From NCBI GenBank assembly GCA_030272155.1, contig CP126200.1:1612001-1676000 (forward strand): DNA of 64,000 nt, given 5' to 3'. The first letter of the stretch is position 1; each line of letters opens with the position of its first letter. Shown piece by piece: positions 1 through 12,000 of the stretch. Both the position numbers and the translations under genes were made by a program. The notes beneath the pieces are model-generated. The model did no database searches. It worked only from the letters and a program-made list of their open reading frames with translations, and had not been told where the DNA came from. This DNA comes from Tetradesmus obliquus (lineage: Eukaryota; Chlorophyta; Chlorophyceae; Sphaeropleales; Scenedesmaceae).

Positions 1-149
1 AGGGGAGACCTGGCTCATGCCGGTTGCTGTCAGTGCATCGTCACGCTCGGGGCCAAATTCAAACACGTGGGTCTCCTGCACGTTGAGGTGGTCGGTGGGG
101 CCGGCGGGCTGGTTGGTGGCAATGCCTGCCACCTCAAAGGTGCCGGCCT

Positions 150-205
<56 letters not shown>

Positions 206-1429
206 GCAGCAGGTTGTCTGGTGATTGCGCGGACAGGCTATGACAGCAACAGCGCTACACAGGGTGTTTGCAGTCACAATATGACACGATCCTCAATGCA
301 CTCAATTTGAGTTGCGTCTGAAGCTGACAGCAACGAGGTTGCTGCTGCAACTGCTGCTCTCAGATATGCTAATGTGGCAGCTGCATGGCCATGAAAGCTG
401 CTGCCGCACTCACGGTGGCATTTGTTGCGTAGTCCAGCACGGTTCCAGTGTAGACGCCACTGCAGGTCAATGACCGGCGGGGAGGGGGGGAGGGGGTGGC
501 AGAAAGCATGCATATGTTGAGGGTGTATCAAGGACAGTGCTGTGCTGATCCTGGCAAAGAATGCACAGCTGCGGCACGTTCAAGCAATGCTTGACAAGAG
601 GCCCCCTGTCCGAAGTGAGGGTGTCCTGACAAGCCACAAGGGTAACCCAAGGCATGCAGTATGCCGCCACCTAAACTGTGACATTCACAGTCAGGGCACG
701 GTGCCCTTGATGCCTGCTGTGCTGCATGGCCGGCAACCCACGTCATTTGTTGTACATCCGCAGGTCGCATGGCATGCAAGCGCTGCAGCTGCGTTCCTGC
801 CGCTGTTGCAACCGCTTGCACTGCAGGAGTAGTCATGGTGGCTGCCAGATTGCACGTGTGCAGGCGTCAATGTGTACTTACACAGTAGTAGCGAAAGTGG
901 CAGGGGTGGGCTGGCTGCGCTTGTAGAAGTCAATATGCAGCTTGACATGGATGCGGTAGAGGCACAGGTTCTTGCCACACTTGACCTGCAGCATATTCCA
1001 GCAGAAATGTTTATTTTTTGGTGAGTTGCTGCATGCAATGGCTTTTGCGGTGATGCGAGGAGCTGTTGCTGCTGCAGGGCAGAGCTGACTGAGAATCACT
1101 TTCGAGCCCGTTCGCCGCATGCGTGCAGGTGCCGCGTACATTTAACTTGAATATAATAATATAATCAGATGACGAAGCGCCGTTCAACCGCATTGGCTGC
1201 CTTATGTTGATGAACGTGCACGTGCATCACATGCCAGGCTGGCGCCAATCCTTTGCATGCGCCGCGCAACAACACGCACCGGGCGGTAGCGCTGAATGCT
1301 GCTGTCATATACGGAATACTTTGTTTCAGAGTCATCGTGTCCTCCTTTGTGCGCCGGGGTCACATCCTGCGCCAACACTGCCGTGCACAGCACAGCTGCA
1401 GCGAGGATCGCTAGCACGTAGCGGGCCAT
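1..1429 (-). CDS. Secreted protein of unknown function (3' part off the window)
   Basis: Minus-strand gene with exons 1429-1280, 985-882, 459-414 and 147 to beyond base 1. All junctions are CTGCAG or GTGCAG acceptors with GT donors, and the phases agree (50 codons, then 50, then an in-phase exon). The N terminus MARYVLAILAAAVLCTAVLA is a clear signal peptide followed by QDV, so the product should enter the ER and be secreted or sit in the cell wall. The mature part contains KCGKNLCLYRIHVKLHIDFY and then a region ending in FGPERDDALTATGMSQVSP. I do not recognise the family. The alternation of short hydrophobic and Thr/Gly-rich strands suggests a beta-rich extracellular domain, which is inference only. 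An extra exon in the 294-bp intron 1279-986 cannot be excluded. Confidence 0.6.
148..204. repeat. (CAG)n microsatellite at a splice acceptor
   Basis: Uninterrupted CAG on the plus strand. Read on the minus strand it is a CTG tract that ends in CTGCAG immediately before the exon starting at 147, so it lies where the polypyrimidine tract and 3' splice site belong. Confidence 0.9.
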
Positions 1430-1761
1430 TGCGTGCGTTGTTTTGCTTTTTTATATATTAACCTTTCAACTAGTCTGACCTTACATAGCGTGTTGAAAGC
1501 TTTAACCAAAGACGGATTGTTCGACGAAGTCCAGCGGGCAACGAACACACGCTGACTTGTCATGTACGGACAGTCTAAGAGCAGCAAGATGCCAACAAAA
1601 ACACTTGAAACTCAGTCCAAGTTTTGTTTGGGCAGCTTCTGCGTGCGCGAGCCATGCAAACCAGCCATGTACGGCAACGGCAGGGGGTCGCACATGGCAC
1701 AGTGCTCAGCATTTCTCTCGATTCACTCATCTGGGGCAGCTCCTACCACTGGTGCAGGTTT

Positions 1762-2661
1762 TCAAGGAAGGGTTTTCCAGTAAAGCCTGTACCGAGTCTG
1801 TGCACGCATTTTGAAGGGCTGTCCTGTACAACGCCGGGGCGTGTGCAGAGTGCACATGGGGAACCACTGCTGGCATGCCTGCAGGTGCCAGTGCTGCCAG
1901 TGCACGTGCTGCAGCTGCTGTGCATGTGGTGTGGCGACTATGCTTAGTCCGCCGGCCCTACCAAATTCGGTGTCAGCCATTGCAGCAAGTGACAGAGCTG
2001 TAATCATAGGCGACTGACACCGTACAGAGTAGCTGAGAGCGCTGTCTGTCAGCAAAATCCGCCGAATTGAAATGACTAGTAGAAATACTTCTGATAACGA
2101 ACCTTTTAGTAGTGTGCGGTTGACGTCATGCAACACATTGGCACAGTCGTACTGCACGGCTGCACTCAAATCAATGCTCTGATCAGAGCCTCTTGAGGCA
2201 ATTATCGGTCTGCAAAGATTGGTTAAAAACAGGCGCTCAGCAAACCAGGACACCCGCAACAAAACATACTTTGACCATCTTAAAGCAACATCACATCTAT
2301 TGATGACCGATGTGCGCACAAGTCCATTGTCTACGTAACAAACATCAAAGCAAGCCAAAGCAGCTGCCTTCAAATATGATCATGGGCCAAATACATCCCA
2401 GAACTTTGTAACAGCAACAGTCGCAACAAAGTCGGTGCTGCGTGCGTGTTGTGGAAGCACAAAGATACCAAAAGGAATGCAGAAAGGACCCATTGACCCA
2501 GCGCCGCTGTTAGCGTGAACTTCCTTCCCTGTTTCCCTGACATTCCCCTGTCCAAGTAACCAAAAAGCTTCAAGACATTCTGCATGCTCAGCCATAATCC
2601 TCATCAACTTTACTGCTTCGATATGCTCATCAATATCAATGACGTTGTGGAATGGTTCCAA
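1762..2661 (-). other. About 300 codons open in one frame, broken by one TGA
   Basis: On the minus strand one frame is open from about 2661 to 1762 except for a single TGA at 2382-2380. The upstream part includes IDIDEHIEAVKLMRIMAEHA and the downstream part RWSKYVLLRVSWFAERLFLT. The codons are less GC-rich than in the recognised genes here (GAA, AAG, TTG, AAT are common), and no triplet-repeat runs occur in the first 200 codons. I do not recognise a family. It could be a pseudogene, a gene with a small intron at the TGA, or foreign DNA. The last 60 or so codons (below about 1930) look more like host low-complexity sequence and may not belong. The rest of the gap 1430-3097 holds a (CAG)n tract at 2906-2954 and nothing else I can name. 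Confidence 0.3.
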
Positions 2662-2903
2662 AGGCTAGCGTGCATCCAGGAGCCATGCATGTGTGATGTT
2701 TGTGTTGACACAGCAGCAAGTGAAACATACCTATGCCAGATGTAGCGATACATCGTTGGCTGCTTGAAATGGACGATCATGCAGCCCAGTGCCTTGTACA
2801 AACGGCGGCGAGCTTGGCTGAATGAATCTCAAACATTCATGTTTGAGCTACGCACACCTGGCTGCTCAACTTCAATGAGTATGTGCCAGGGGCGTACAAT
2901 ATA

Positions 2904-2905
<2 letters not shown>

Positions 2906-2954
<49 letters not shown>
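2906..2954. repeat. (CAG)n microsatellite
   Basis: Perfect CAG triplets between two genes. Both strands stay open through it, which creates spurious poly-Ser, poly-Ala and poly-Leu reading frames. Confidence 0.9.
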
Positions 2955-2956
<2 letters not shown>

Positions 2957-3097
2957 TCATTGGCAGCTGCTGCCGCTGCAAGGCAGCATGACTGCATCTT
3001 CCCCACCACGCTGCAACCACGCAGCTCCATGCTCCAGGTCACAACAGCCATCAAAATAACAAGTAACATCACGCTCTGCAGCCGCATGCGCATGTGC

Positions 3098-6000
3098 TTA
3101 TGACTTTGCCACAAGCTCCTTGCAGCCATAGCGGAAGCTCACACTTGGTGCTGTCAGCTTTCCTGCGGTGGGTGCTGCCTCATTGGCTGCAGCAGTCAGG
3201 GCCTCCACGGCCCAAGCCCGGAAGTGATCCTTGCAAGGCGTCTCCTTGTTGGCCTGCAGGCAGAAGGAAAAAGAAGAAGAATGGATGCTCATTGAATGAG
3301 TCGCTGTTTCGTTACCTGCCTGGTGGGTTTCACTGGTTGAAGTATGCTGTTGCAATTGCAGGCGGTTGGCTAGGGTGCACGGCATGCGCAGGCGGTTGGC
3401 TAGGGTGCACGGCATGCGCAGGCGGTTGGCTAGGGAGCATGGCATGCGCAGGAGAGACACTGCACAGCTCAAGTATCTGGATGGCAACACCATACTGTAT
3501 CATCAGCATGCAGACATGACAGTCGCAAAGTATACATGTGAAAAGCCGCAGCCTCACCTCAATCTGAGCCTCCAGCCACGTGTTCGCCTGCGTGGCAAAG
3601 CCCTTCAGTGCAGCATACAGCACCGTATCCTTGCCATCCTTGTCCACAAGCGCCACTCCAGTGTCCTCGTACACGCCCTTTCCTGCCTTTGCACCTGCCA
3701 GCATTCGCGCTGCTGCTGTGTTCTTGGCAGTAGCAGTGCTGTCATAGAGGCTGGAGTAGCTGATGCTAGGGGTGCCCCAGGCAATGGCTGCTGCTGCCAC
3801 TGCCAGCGCACGCCGCGCCTACAGAGGGCACACAATATATGTACGCACCATCAGCAGCGTTTGTGGTGCATCAGCAGGATGGCGTTGCAGTTTTAAAACG
3901 GTATGTGGCGAAGCTGGTCCTCGTCATCAGGACCAATTGCAATGGCTGCGAGCTGATTTGTCGCACGATTGCAGGCATCCCATAGCTTCAGAGCTAGTTG
4001 AGTGACACGATGGGGCAGATCTGCAAACGCCACAAGCAGTCCAATCAGGTTGCTGCTGCAACGCTGCTAGAAATCATAGCAGTCCTGCACTCACCTGCAG
4101 CTCCTGCGTGCCTGTGGCCTCATCTGCTGCGCCTGCAGCAGTCTTTGTTGGGAAAGCTGCCTCTGAAATCAGCACCCGGGGCCCCTGCACACCCTCTTTC
4201 TCTGGCAGCTTCCCAGCGACATAATCCAGCAGCTCGATTATCTTGCTGCTGACGTCAGCGGGCTGTGTGTAATCCGGCAGGCTGCTGAGTGACACGCCGA
4301 CGTAATCGGGGGTGGGGTCGAGGGCGGGGATTATGTCGTCGATGACGGTGAAGTCCACGGTGTCGTTCTTCATGAAGTTCATCTCGAGGTAAGAAAAGAC
4401 CTGCAGGTGCAGCATGTGTGGAAAGTGTGAAAAAGGGGCTTCTTATTGCAGGCCGCACAGGTCGCTGCTGGAGTAAAGCATGCAGGACCAAGGGCAGCAC
4501 TTGAAAGGCACACAGATGGGGTAGTGTTGAGCACGGCAACAAGCGACACATACAACATGACATCAGCGTGTTTGATAAAACAAGGAGGGTGCAGGTTCCA
4601 CTGCAAACCATCGCAGTGAGCACTTCTCAACAACAACGTAAACTGATTTGTTCCGTAGAACAGAGGGCGCGTGCCTTTGATATCAAAGCAGCAGCTGCTT
4701 AGTCCCACCTGCACGCCCTTCAACTTGTCAGCAGCATCCACGCGCGCATCATCCACTGCAGCCTGCTGCTCCCACCACATCTTGCCAAGCATCTCCTGCC
4801 GCTCAGCATCCAGCGGCGTGGCAGTCACAGCAGCAGCAGCAGCGGCCTTGCCGGTTGGCTGCTGGCGCATCTGCAGGTCCCCCTGCTCTGCTGCCAGGAA
4901 GAAGGTCTTGCCGGAGCCGGTGTAGCGCTTGATGAGGTAGCTGGCGAGCTCGTATACCTGCAGAGTGGAGAAGACAGGGTTAGGTGGCATGGCAAAAGCC
5001 AAGAAACGTTGCGTGTGGGATGTGTAGCGCTTGATGACGTAGCTCGCCAGCTCGTACACCTGCAGGAACGCGGCAGCAGGACGATGATGTGGCGTACTTG
5101 AGCAATTGCTGAGTGTGAAGTGTAGCGCTTGATGACGTAGCTGGCGAGCTCGGCGAGCTCAACCATAACACGAGACGTGTTATGGTTGATGAGGTAGCCG
5201 CAAACTCGTACACCTGCATCAGCTGCCAATCCACTTGTTCCACTTCCTCCTCGCTCCTACTTGCTGTGCCTAGCTGTCACCTGTGCCTAGCTGTTCACTG
5301 TGCAGCACAGCAGGCCAAAGTTGACAGGCGTGCAAATAATGCACAGCATGTTACGAGCCACCAGCCACCAGCTCGTGGCAAGAACGCAGGATTGGCCTTG
5401 CCTACACATGAACAGAAAGACGGGCGTTGCAATGGTCGTGGTTCCTGCGTGCAGCGGTTTGACTGCTGGCATCATTGACAGCCATCAGCTGCACCCCCAC
5501 CTGGTTGTACCAGTCAACTTCTTCCTCGCTCAGGTTGCGCTGCTCATGCTCGCCGATGACGATGTGGAAGGCGCGGAAAGGCAGGTCGAGCACCGACTGA
5601 TACGGGAAGTCCTTGCTCTTCAGCACCTGGTGCATGAAAGCAGTAGCAGCAGCAGCAGCAGCAGCGTAAAGACAGAGTCCAGCACGGACTGATACGAGAA
5701 GGCCTTACTCTTCAGCACCTGGCGCATGCAGGTGACAAGCAGCAGCAGCAGCAGCAGCAGCAGCAGGGAGCAGGCGCAGAGGCGTGGTTGGCGAACAGAA
5801 GTGAGCAACAAGCAAGCGGCTGCTGGGCACCAAGTCAACACCACCACAATGCACGCGCGTTCATAGGCGGCTCCTTTCTATCAAAAGCAAGTCAAGAAGA
5901 AACCCGGAGACAGAACATGCGCACCTCCAGCATGCTGAGGGGCTTCTTGCTGTCAGCAAGGACACCAGCAGCCAACTCGGGCTGCAGCTTGAACTTGAAG

Positions 6001-7401
6001 CTGCTCAGGCCCGCATCCAGCAGGATCTGCGCGCCCTCAAACACGTAGTGCTGCTCCGGCCTGCAATTGGTAGCAGCAGCATAGCATGGCATGGCGCAGC
6101 AGGTGAAGAGACTGGGGAGGCAGCAGGCATGAATGGGCGCGTGGATGGGTCAGCAGAGAACGTTAGCGTGCAGGTGCGGCGTGTCCTTGCATGATGTGAG
6201 TGATGCTAGCAGGCAGAGCACGCCTGTGCCATCTGTGATGCTTTTCTTATGCAGCATCAAGCAGCGCCTGCACGTCGTCAAACAGGTAGTGCTGCCACGG
6301 CCTGCATGCATGGTGCGTGACACAGCAGAGCATGGTACGGCAGGGCAGGCGATGATAATGATGATGGGTTGGAGAGCAGGCGTTAGGGAATTGTTGGGTT
6401 GCGTGAATTGTTGGTGCACGTGCGGCGGTTCCTTACAGGCTTCGCAGGAGCACTTGGCGCCAGCACAATCTTTGATGCTGCCTTGCAGCTGACATGTACA
6501 CCACGCAGGCACGTGGCACACTGTGAAGGGTGCGTGCATCTACGCCCGTTGCAGTATATCAGGTGCAAGCACACATACATTACTCCTGCTACTGTACACG
6601 CACATGCAGGCGCGCCAGCTGGCAGCACACGTGTGTTGCATCACCAGCAAGCACAGGCATACCCCATCACCTTTTCATGTAGTTCTTGATCATGATGCCA
6701 CAGCAGTGCAGGTGGCTTGCAAGCTGAACTAGTGCTTGGGCACATGTGACATGCAGCATCGCACGAGCTGACCTGAAGTAGAAATGTGAGCAACCTCACC
6801 AACCTTGTCACTATGCCAGCAGTATGCAATAGCAGCACAGCTGGCGCACAAGCAGAACCAGGCACATATGGTTCTGCTCAGACCCAGCTATGTTTCTGTG
6901 GCATGTAGCCTCATCAGCACTGCTATGTCCAAGCAGAGCCACTGAATAAGCTGTACATCTTTGGTGCACGAATCGAACTGAGCTGGCAGCGTGCGCTGCA
7001 TCGACTAGATCATTAACTACGCCGTCATCAAATTTAAGCCTTTACTGTGGCACACACAGCATGACAGCTGAGAACAAGCAGAGCTAAAGTCATGCCAGAG
7101 AAACAGCAGCACAGCTGGTCACAAACAGGACCAAGCATAGCAAACAGCCCACCGTGTGCCGATGGCATTGGTTGCAACCCACCCACCTGAACTGGTAGCG
7201 TGCGCCGCGCTGGCTGGACCCCAGAATTTTGTCGTAGCTGCGGGCCTGACCAGCAGGCGATGAGTCAGCATTTGCTGCTGCTGCATCGGGGTTGGTGCAG
7301 CTCTCATCACGCTGACAGGCCACCAGCCGGAGTGAGGCCAGCTGAGGCAGCAGCACTGCCAGGCAGGCTGAGGCCAATATAACACTGGAAAGGAACCGCA
7401 T
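3098..7401 (-). CDS. Secreted glycosidase-like TIM-barrel protein, 482 aa
   Basis: Seven exons: 7401-7187, 6060-5925, 5626-5501, 4957-4709, 4400-4095, 3818-3558 and 3253-3098. Together they give 483 codons with consistent phase. The start is chosen because it opens with a signal peptide (MRFLSSVILASACLAVLLPQ). The middle contains YELASYLIKRYTGSGKTFFL followed by AAEQGDLQMR, and later RVLISEAAFP, AWGTPSISYSSLYDS and YEDTGVALVDKDGKDTVLYA. That order (a strand ending in a Glu, then a W-G-x-P strand, then G-x-x-L-x-D) resembles the second half of glycoside-hydrolase-like TIM barrels, but I cannot assign a GH family or a substrate. The product probably acts in the secretory pathway or cell wall. 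Three of its introns carry duplicated pieces of the adjacent exon start. Confidence 0.72.
3361..3450. repeat. 30-bp tandem triplication in an intron
   Basis: Three head-to-tail 30-bp units. The first two are identical and the third differs at two positions. They lie in the last intron (3557-3254) of the TIM-barrel gene. Confidence 0.95.
5020..5213 (-). repeat. Three extra copies of an exon start plus acceptor (TIM-barrel exon 4)
   Basis: Upstream of the real exon boundary at 4957, the start of exon 4 (VYELASYVIKRYT) recurs. One copy has its CTGCAG acceptor at boundary 5059, another lacks the acceptor near 5160, and a short one has a TGCAG acceptor at 5213. None carries the exon's end or a donor site. 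Confidence 0.85.
5665..5718 (-). repeat. Extra copy of an exon start plus acceptor (TIM-barrel exon 3)
   Basis: The first 40 or so bases of exon 3 (VLKSKAFSYQSVLD against VLKSKDFPYQSVLD) with a CAG acceptor. The copy lies 92 bp upstream of the true boundary at 5626 and then diverges. Confidence 0.8.
6262..6301 (-). repeat. Degenerate copy of an exon start plus acceptor (TIM-barrel exon 2)
   Basis: Resembles the first 35 or so bases of exon 2 with its TGCAG acceptor. The copy sits 241 bp upstream of the true boundary at 6060. Confidence 0.6.
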
Positions 7402-9035
7402 GGTAGCAGCACTTTGAGCCAGTGATGTGGCGGTAGAACGGTGCGAGTTGTGGAGTGGGGAAGGGATGGTGATCTGCAGAGCGCGGGTGCAGCAGAAGTA
7501 GCAGAGGGTGCAGCAGTAGCAGCAGCAACAGCAGCAGCAGCAGCTTCAGGACGAGTTGCGGGGGTGCCAGGGCTTCAGGTCAACCGCTTGACATTGATGA
7601 TGAATAGTATATTGAACGCTTTCCGTGCAAAGTATCGGGGACGCAGGCAGCTGTGCACAGTGATCAAGACAAGGCACCCACAGAAGCTACTGGCCAGTGA
7701 TACATTGATGATTTGGCCAAAATCACGTCTATTGGTGATATTTATAGGTTTTCGAATATGCTTTTGATGCTGCTTACCTTTGATGCGTAGGCTCGGTGCA
7801 CACTTTGTCCGGAATCAAGTCCTTCAAAGTGACCAACAGTGGCTGCTGTACATGATTTGTTTGTGCAGAAGCCTAAACCAACATTCCCGGCCTGCTAGGT
7901 TCATAGCGATGTGCCCGGCAACTTGGGTCAGGACACGATTGACACATACGGACCAGGGGGCGACCAGAGACGACTGTTCACACGGGCCGGGGCTTGAACA
8001 CAGCAGGTATACCTTAAACCGATTATTCATATTGGTTAGAGTGGGTTTACAGACGCATCACGGCAAGTACGCTAACCCTTTGCCTCCGGGCCGGAGTCAC
8101 ACAAATGGCAAAGCAAGACATCACCCAAATTGTTGAACAGCAGTACCGCAGATGTTACTTCCACGGCAGCAGACCCGGCCACTCCACGATCAACTCCACT
8201 AGCCAAATTCAAACTCTCAGCTGTTACTTAATGGCGGCAAGCCACAAGCCACATGCGTCACAGCGCTGCTGCACAACAAGTGTGCCACGTGGCACAGGTA
8301 GCATGCTGCTTGAAGCCAGTCAGGTGTCAATGCAGCGTACCACCACACCATATGCTGCACGAGCTCCTACTGCCAATGCTTCATGTCCACGTATGCACCA
8401 GCAGCAGCAGCAGCAGCGCTGGCCACAGCTGGTGCCAGACCATACCGTATGTGACAAGCCCGCTCAGGACACAACTGCTGCAAAACTGTCATATTACACC
8501 TGATGTGTTTGCGCTGCTGTTCATTTGCATGCTTTGCTGATAGCAGAAGGTTTGCTCAGCCTGGCTGAGCCTCCACCAAGGGAGCATACGAGATTTTCGA
8601 AATCCGTCTGACCGCAACACAATGCACGCACCGCACGAGCAGCCCTTGTCACAGCCATAAGCACACTGACGAACCTAGGGTGTATTCAGGATGCAGCAAC
8701 CGCTGTAGCACCCGAGGCTGCTGCTTGCTGTACTGCTGCACCTCAACAGCCTCCTGGCCTGGCAGCTGGCCCTGGTTGCGCTGTAGAAAAAAGGACACAA
8801 ACGCCCTCAAGCAACCAGAAACTGCAACAATACAGCACAACATATGTTCATCAGGTGTTCCTCGTGTTCATGCTTCAAAGGGTCACTGCTGCCAAAATTG
8901 AATCGTGCTGCTGTTTTCACCAAGCAGAAGTCAGTGCACGACCAGATAAGGTGCTGCATGCACACCAAACACAAAAACCCCATGCCAAGCCCCACACCCC
9001 AACAACAACGCTATCACGCATTGCCTCCTCTTACC
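7402..9035. other. Intergenic region
   Basis: Between the start of the TIM-barrel gene and the stop of the copper ATPase. No gene model can be supported. A minus-strand block at about 8778-8673 has an acceptor-like CTACAG, an open Q-rich frame and a possible GTTCGT donor. It could be an isolated exon or a piece of 3' UTR. There is a CAG run near 8400. Confidence 0.4.
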
Positions 9036-12000
9036 CTACTCTGCTGCACTTGCTGCTTCTGCAGCTGCTAGCTGCAGCCCCAAGCCCCTGCCGCTGCTGC
9101 TGCCACCTTGCCGCTGCTTGTCCTGCTGCTGCACCCCTGCCCTGCCTGCTGCAGCAGCAGCCCCACCATGTGCAGCCGCCACAGCAGCAGCAGCAGCCTC
9201 TCCGGGCTGTGCTGCTGCTGCTACAGCCGTGACCAGGCCATTCCGCATCCCTTTCACTTCAAGCTGTAGCATCAAACTATTTGCCATAACTGCTAAACTG
9301 CTGAACCCCATCAGCGCCCCGCTAATCGAGGGTGTCAGCGCAAGGCCGTATTTTGGCAGCAGTACGCCAGCCGCCAGCGGGATCCCGATGATGTTATAAC
9401 AGAACGCCCAGCCGAGGTTTTGCTGGATCTTGGCCAGGGTTTTGCGGCTGAGCTCGATCGCGTCTGTGACCTGGTGCAGCTGGTCACCCATGAGCACCAC
9501 TTTTGACACGTCTGATGCTGCATCAACACCGCCAGCCATAGCCATGCCCACATCTGCTGCTGCCAGAGCTGCTGTGTCATTGATGCCGTCACCTACCATT
9601 GCCACGCGGCGACCCTGCAGCAGGACACGTGGCAAGGCTGTTGGAATATGTGTGGATGACATAATTGAGAGAACAGTGTGAGCTGCATGCAGAAGGGCAA
9701 GGCGCAACTGCCTGCAAGCAAAATGTGTCAGCATGGTGCTTCCTGTAAGCTGAGCGCATCATCAGCAAGGGCCCTGTGAGCTTCTGTGCAGCTGCAACGC
9801 ACCCTGTGCTGCTGCAACACGCCCTATGCTGCTGCAACACAACCCCATGGAGCTACTAGGAGAACAGCGACATGATCATGATTCTATGTAGCCTACAGTA
9901 CCTTGCAGGCTGCCGCAGCAGGTAGAACAACAACAACAGGGATAACAGTGGTATCAGCATTTGTGCCATCAAAGTCACTACTAAAGCTCACCTGCGCCTT
10001 CAGCGCCTCCACCAGTGCTGCTTTGCACATCATGAGCAAACAGCCTGTGACCTCCTGTACTGCTGCCTTACACCCATGTCCAAGAAACATCTATCAACCG
10101 ACAAGATGGCTATGTTATGTAGCCTCACCTGCGCTTTCAACGCCTCCACTAGTGCAGCAGCAGGTCTTGACCAACGACAACACCAGAAAGAACAACAGTG
10201 GTGTTGGGTCCAATTCGAAAGAAGCAGCCTCACCTGCGCTTTCAGCGCCTCCACTAGTGCAGCCTTGCCAGCTGGCTTGATGCCTGCGTGCACATCCTCA
10301 GCAGGAATGCCCACAGCAGCAGCAACCTGCAAATACGCAACGCCGTACCAGCGGCAAACAGCAGCGGCAGCAGCAGTTGAGGGTGCAGCGTGCGTGGCAG
10401 ACATATGCTCTCTGCAGCAAAGGCGTAAGTTGACTTGCAAAACCAAAAGCACCTGTCCTGCACGGACTGCGCCTGCTGAACCCGTTGCAGCTGCACTAGA
10501 GCTGTTCCTGCCAGTTCGTAAAAAAGTAACACATTTGTAACAACTTTCAAATGCCGCCCTTACCTTGAGTGCAGCCTCCTGCCTGTCCCCGCTGAGCATC
10601 ACTGTGCGCAGGCCCAACTGCTGCAGCTCCTGCACCGTGCTGCGCGCATCAGCTCTTATCATATCCGCCACATCCATCAAGCCCACAATAGCACCATCCA
10701 CACCAACAAACACCTGCGTGTGCCCAGTCAACGGCTCCTTTGACTGGTCAACGCCGCTGCTACTGCTGCTGCTGCTTTTGCGGTTGCTTGCAGGAGTGGT
10801 GCTACTACTGCTGCTAGACGCTTGCTGCTGCGCCTGCTGCTGCTGCTGCTGCTGCTGCGCCTGCTGCTGCTTTTGCTGCTGCTGTACCAGCTGCAGGTTC
10901 TGCTGCGCTTCGGGTGTAAGTGCTGCACCCTGCCGCTGCACCCATTCTAGCGTGCCGACTGACACCCGGTGTCCTGCAACTACTGCTACTGCTCCGCTGC
11001 CTGGCTCTTGCAGGAAAGTGCCCTGGTCAGCAGAAAAGCTACTGCCACACTGAGCAGCAGACTCCAGCCCTGCTAGGCTACCCTCCTTGCTGCTGCTGCT
11101 GCTGCTGCTGCGGTGATGCTGGTGGGAGCCTCTACTGCTGCTGCTGCCCGGCTGCCCTTCGCTGCTGCTGCTTGCTGCAGCAGCTGCTGCAGTCGTGTTG
11201 TCCCTGTCAGCAGCCGCTGCTGCCACTAGCGCCTTACCCACCGGGTGGGTGGCTTGCTGCTCTACTGCAGCAGCCAGCTGCAGCATCAGCCGCGGGCTTA
11301 CACTGCTGCTGCTGCTGCTGCTGCTGTTGAGCATGGTGATGCCAGCCACCACTGGCTTGCCTGCAGTGAGAGTGCCGGTCTTGTCAAAGACCACTGTGTC
11401 CACCTGCACACACACAGACACAGACACAGCAGCAGCACAGAGGTCAGCAGGGAGAAGGTTTGCATTGCAAACAAGCATGAAGCAGCAGCAAACAGGCCTG
11501 CAAAACATATGCATAGGGATGGGCAAATCCGTATGTCGCCAATTTTCACATACGTATATATACGTATGTATCCTACGTATCCGTATAAATACTAGTATGT
11601 GATCCGTATGTTTTCAGGGGTAGGTCACAGATCTCCGCGTTGAACCATCACACCTGCGTCTTCACTGTAGATTCATATTATATATACATAAAATGAATAT
11701 TTCAAGTGCATTTTGCGCCCTGACGCAGTATTTTATGCACAGAAACACTCATGTGAAGCTCACTCTGTACTGCAGTGGGTAGCAGATTGAACCTAGACAT
11801 GCGCCATACACAGTCACAGAGTGCTGTTACATCGCATAACTCTATCTACTGCCTCCTGGTATGGCAAAGAGACCGCACAACCAACCAATCATCCACAACA
11901 ACACAGCTGGGCAGCAGCAAAACCCGGCAGTGGCCACTGCAAGTCACACCAGTAGCAACAGCAGCACTGCACTGCTACGCAGCAGCAGCACTGCACTGCT

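Noticed and set aside
6960..7030. Possible tRNA (GTTCGATTC-like B box on the minus strand)
   Set aside because: No matching 5' acceptor-stem half, no A box at the right distance and no cloverleaf could be drawn.
8673..8778. Isolated minus-strand exon candidate near the end of the copper ATPase
   Set aside because: It has an acceptor-like site and an open Q-rich frame, but no partner exon in phase and no family match. The ATPase already ends normally at 9036.
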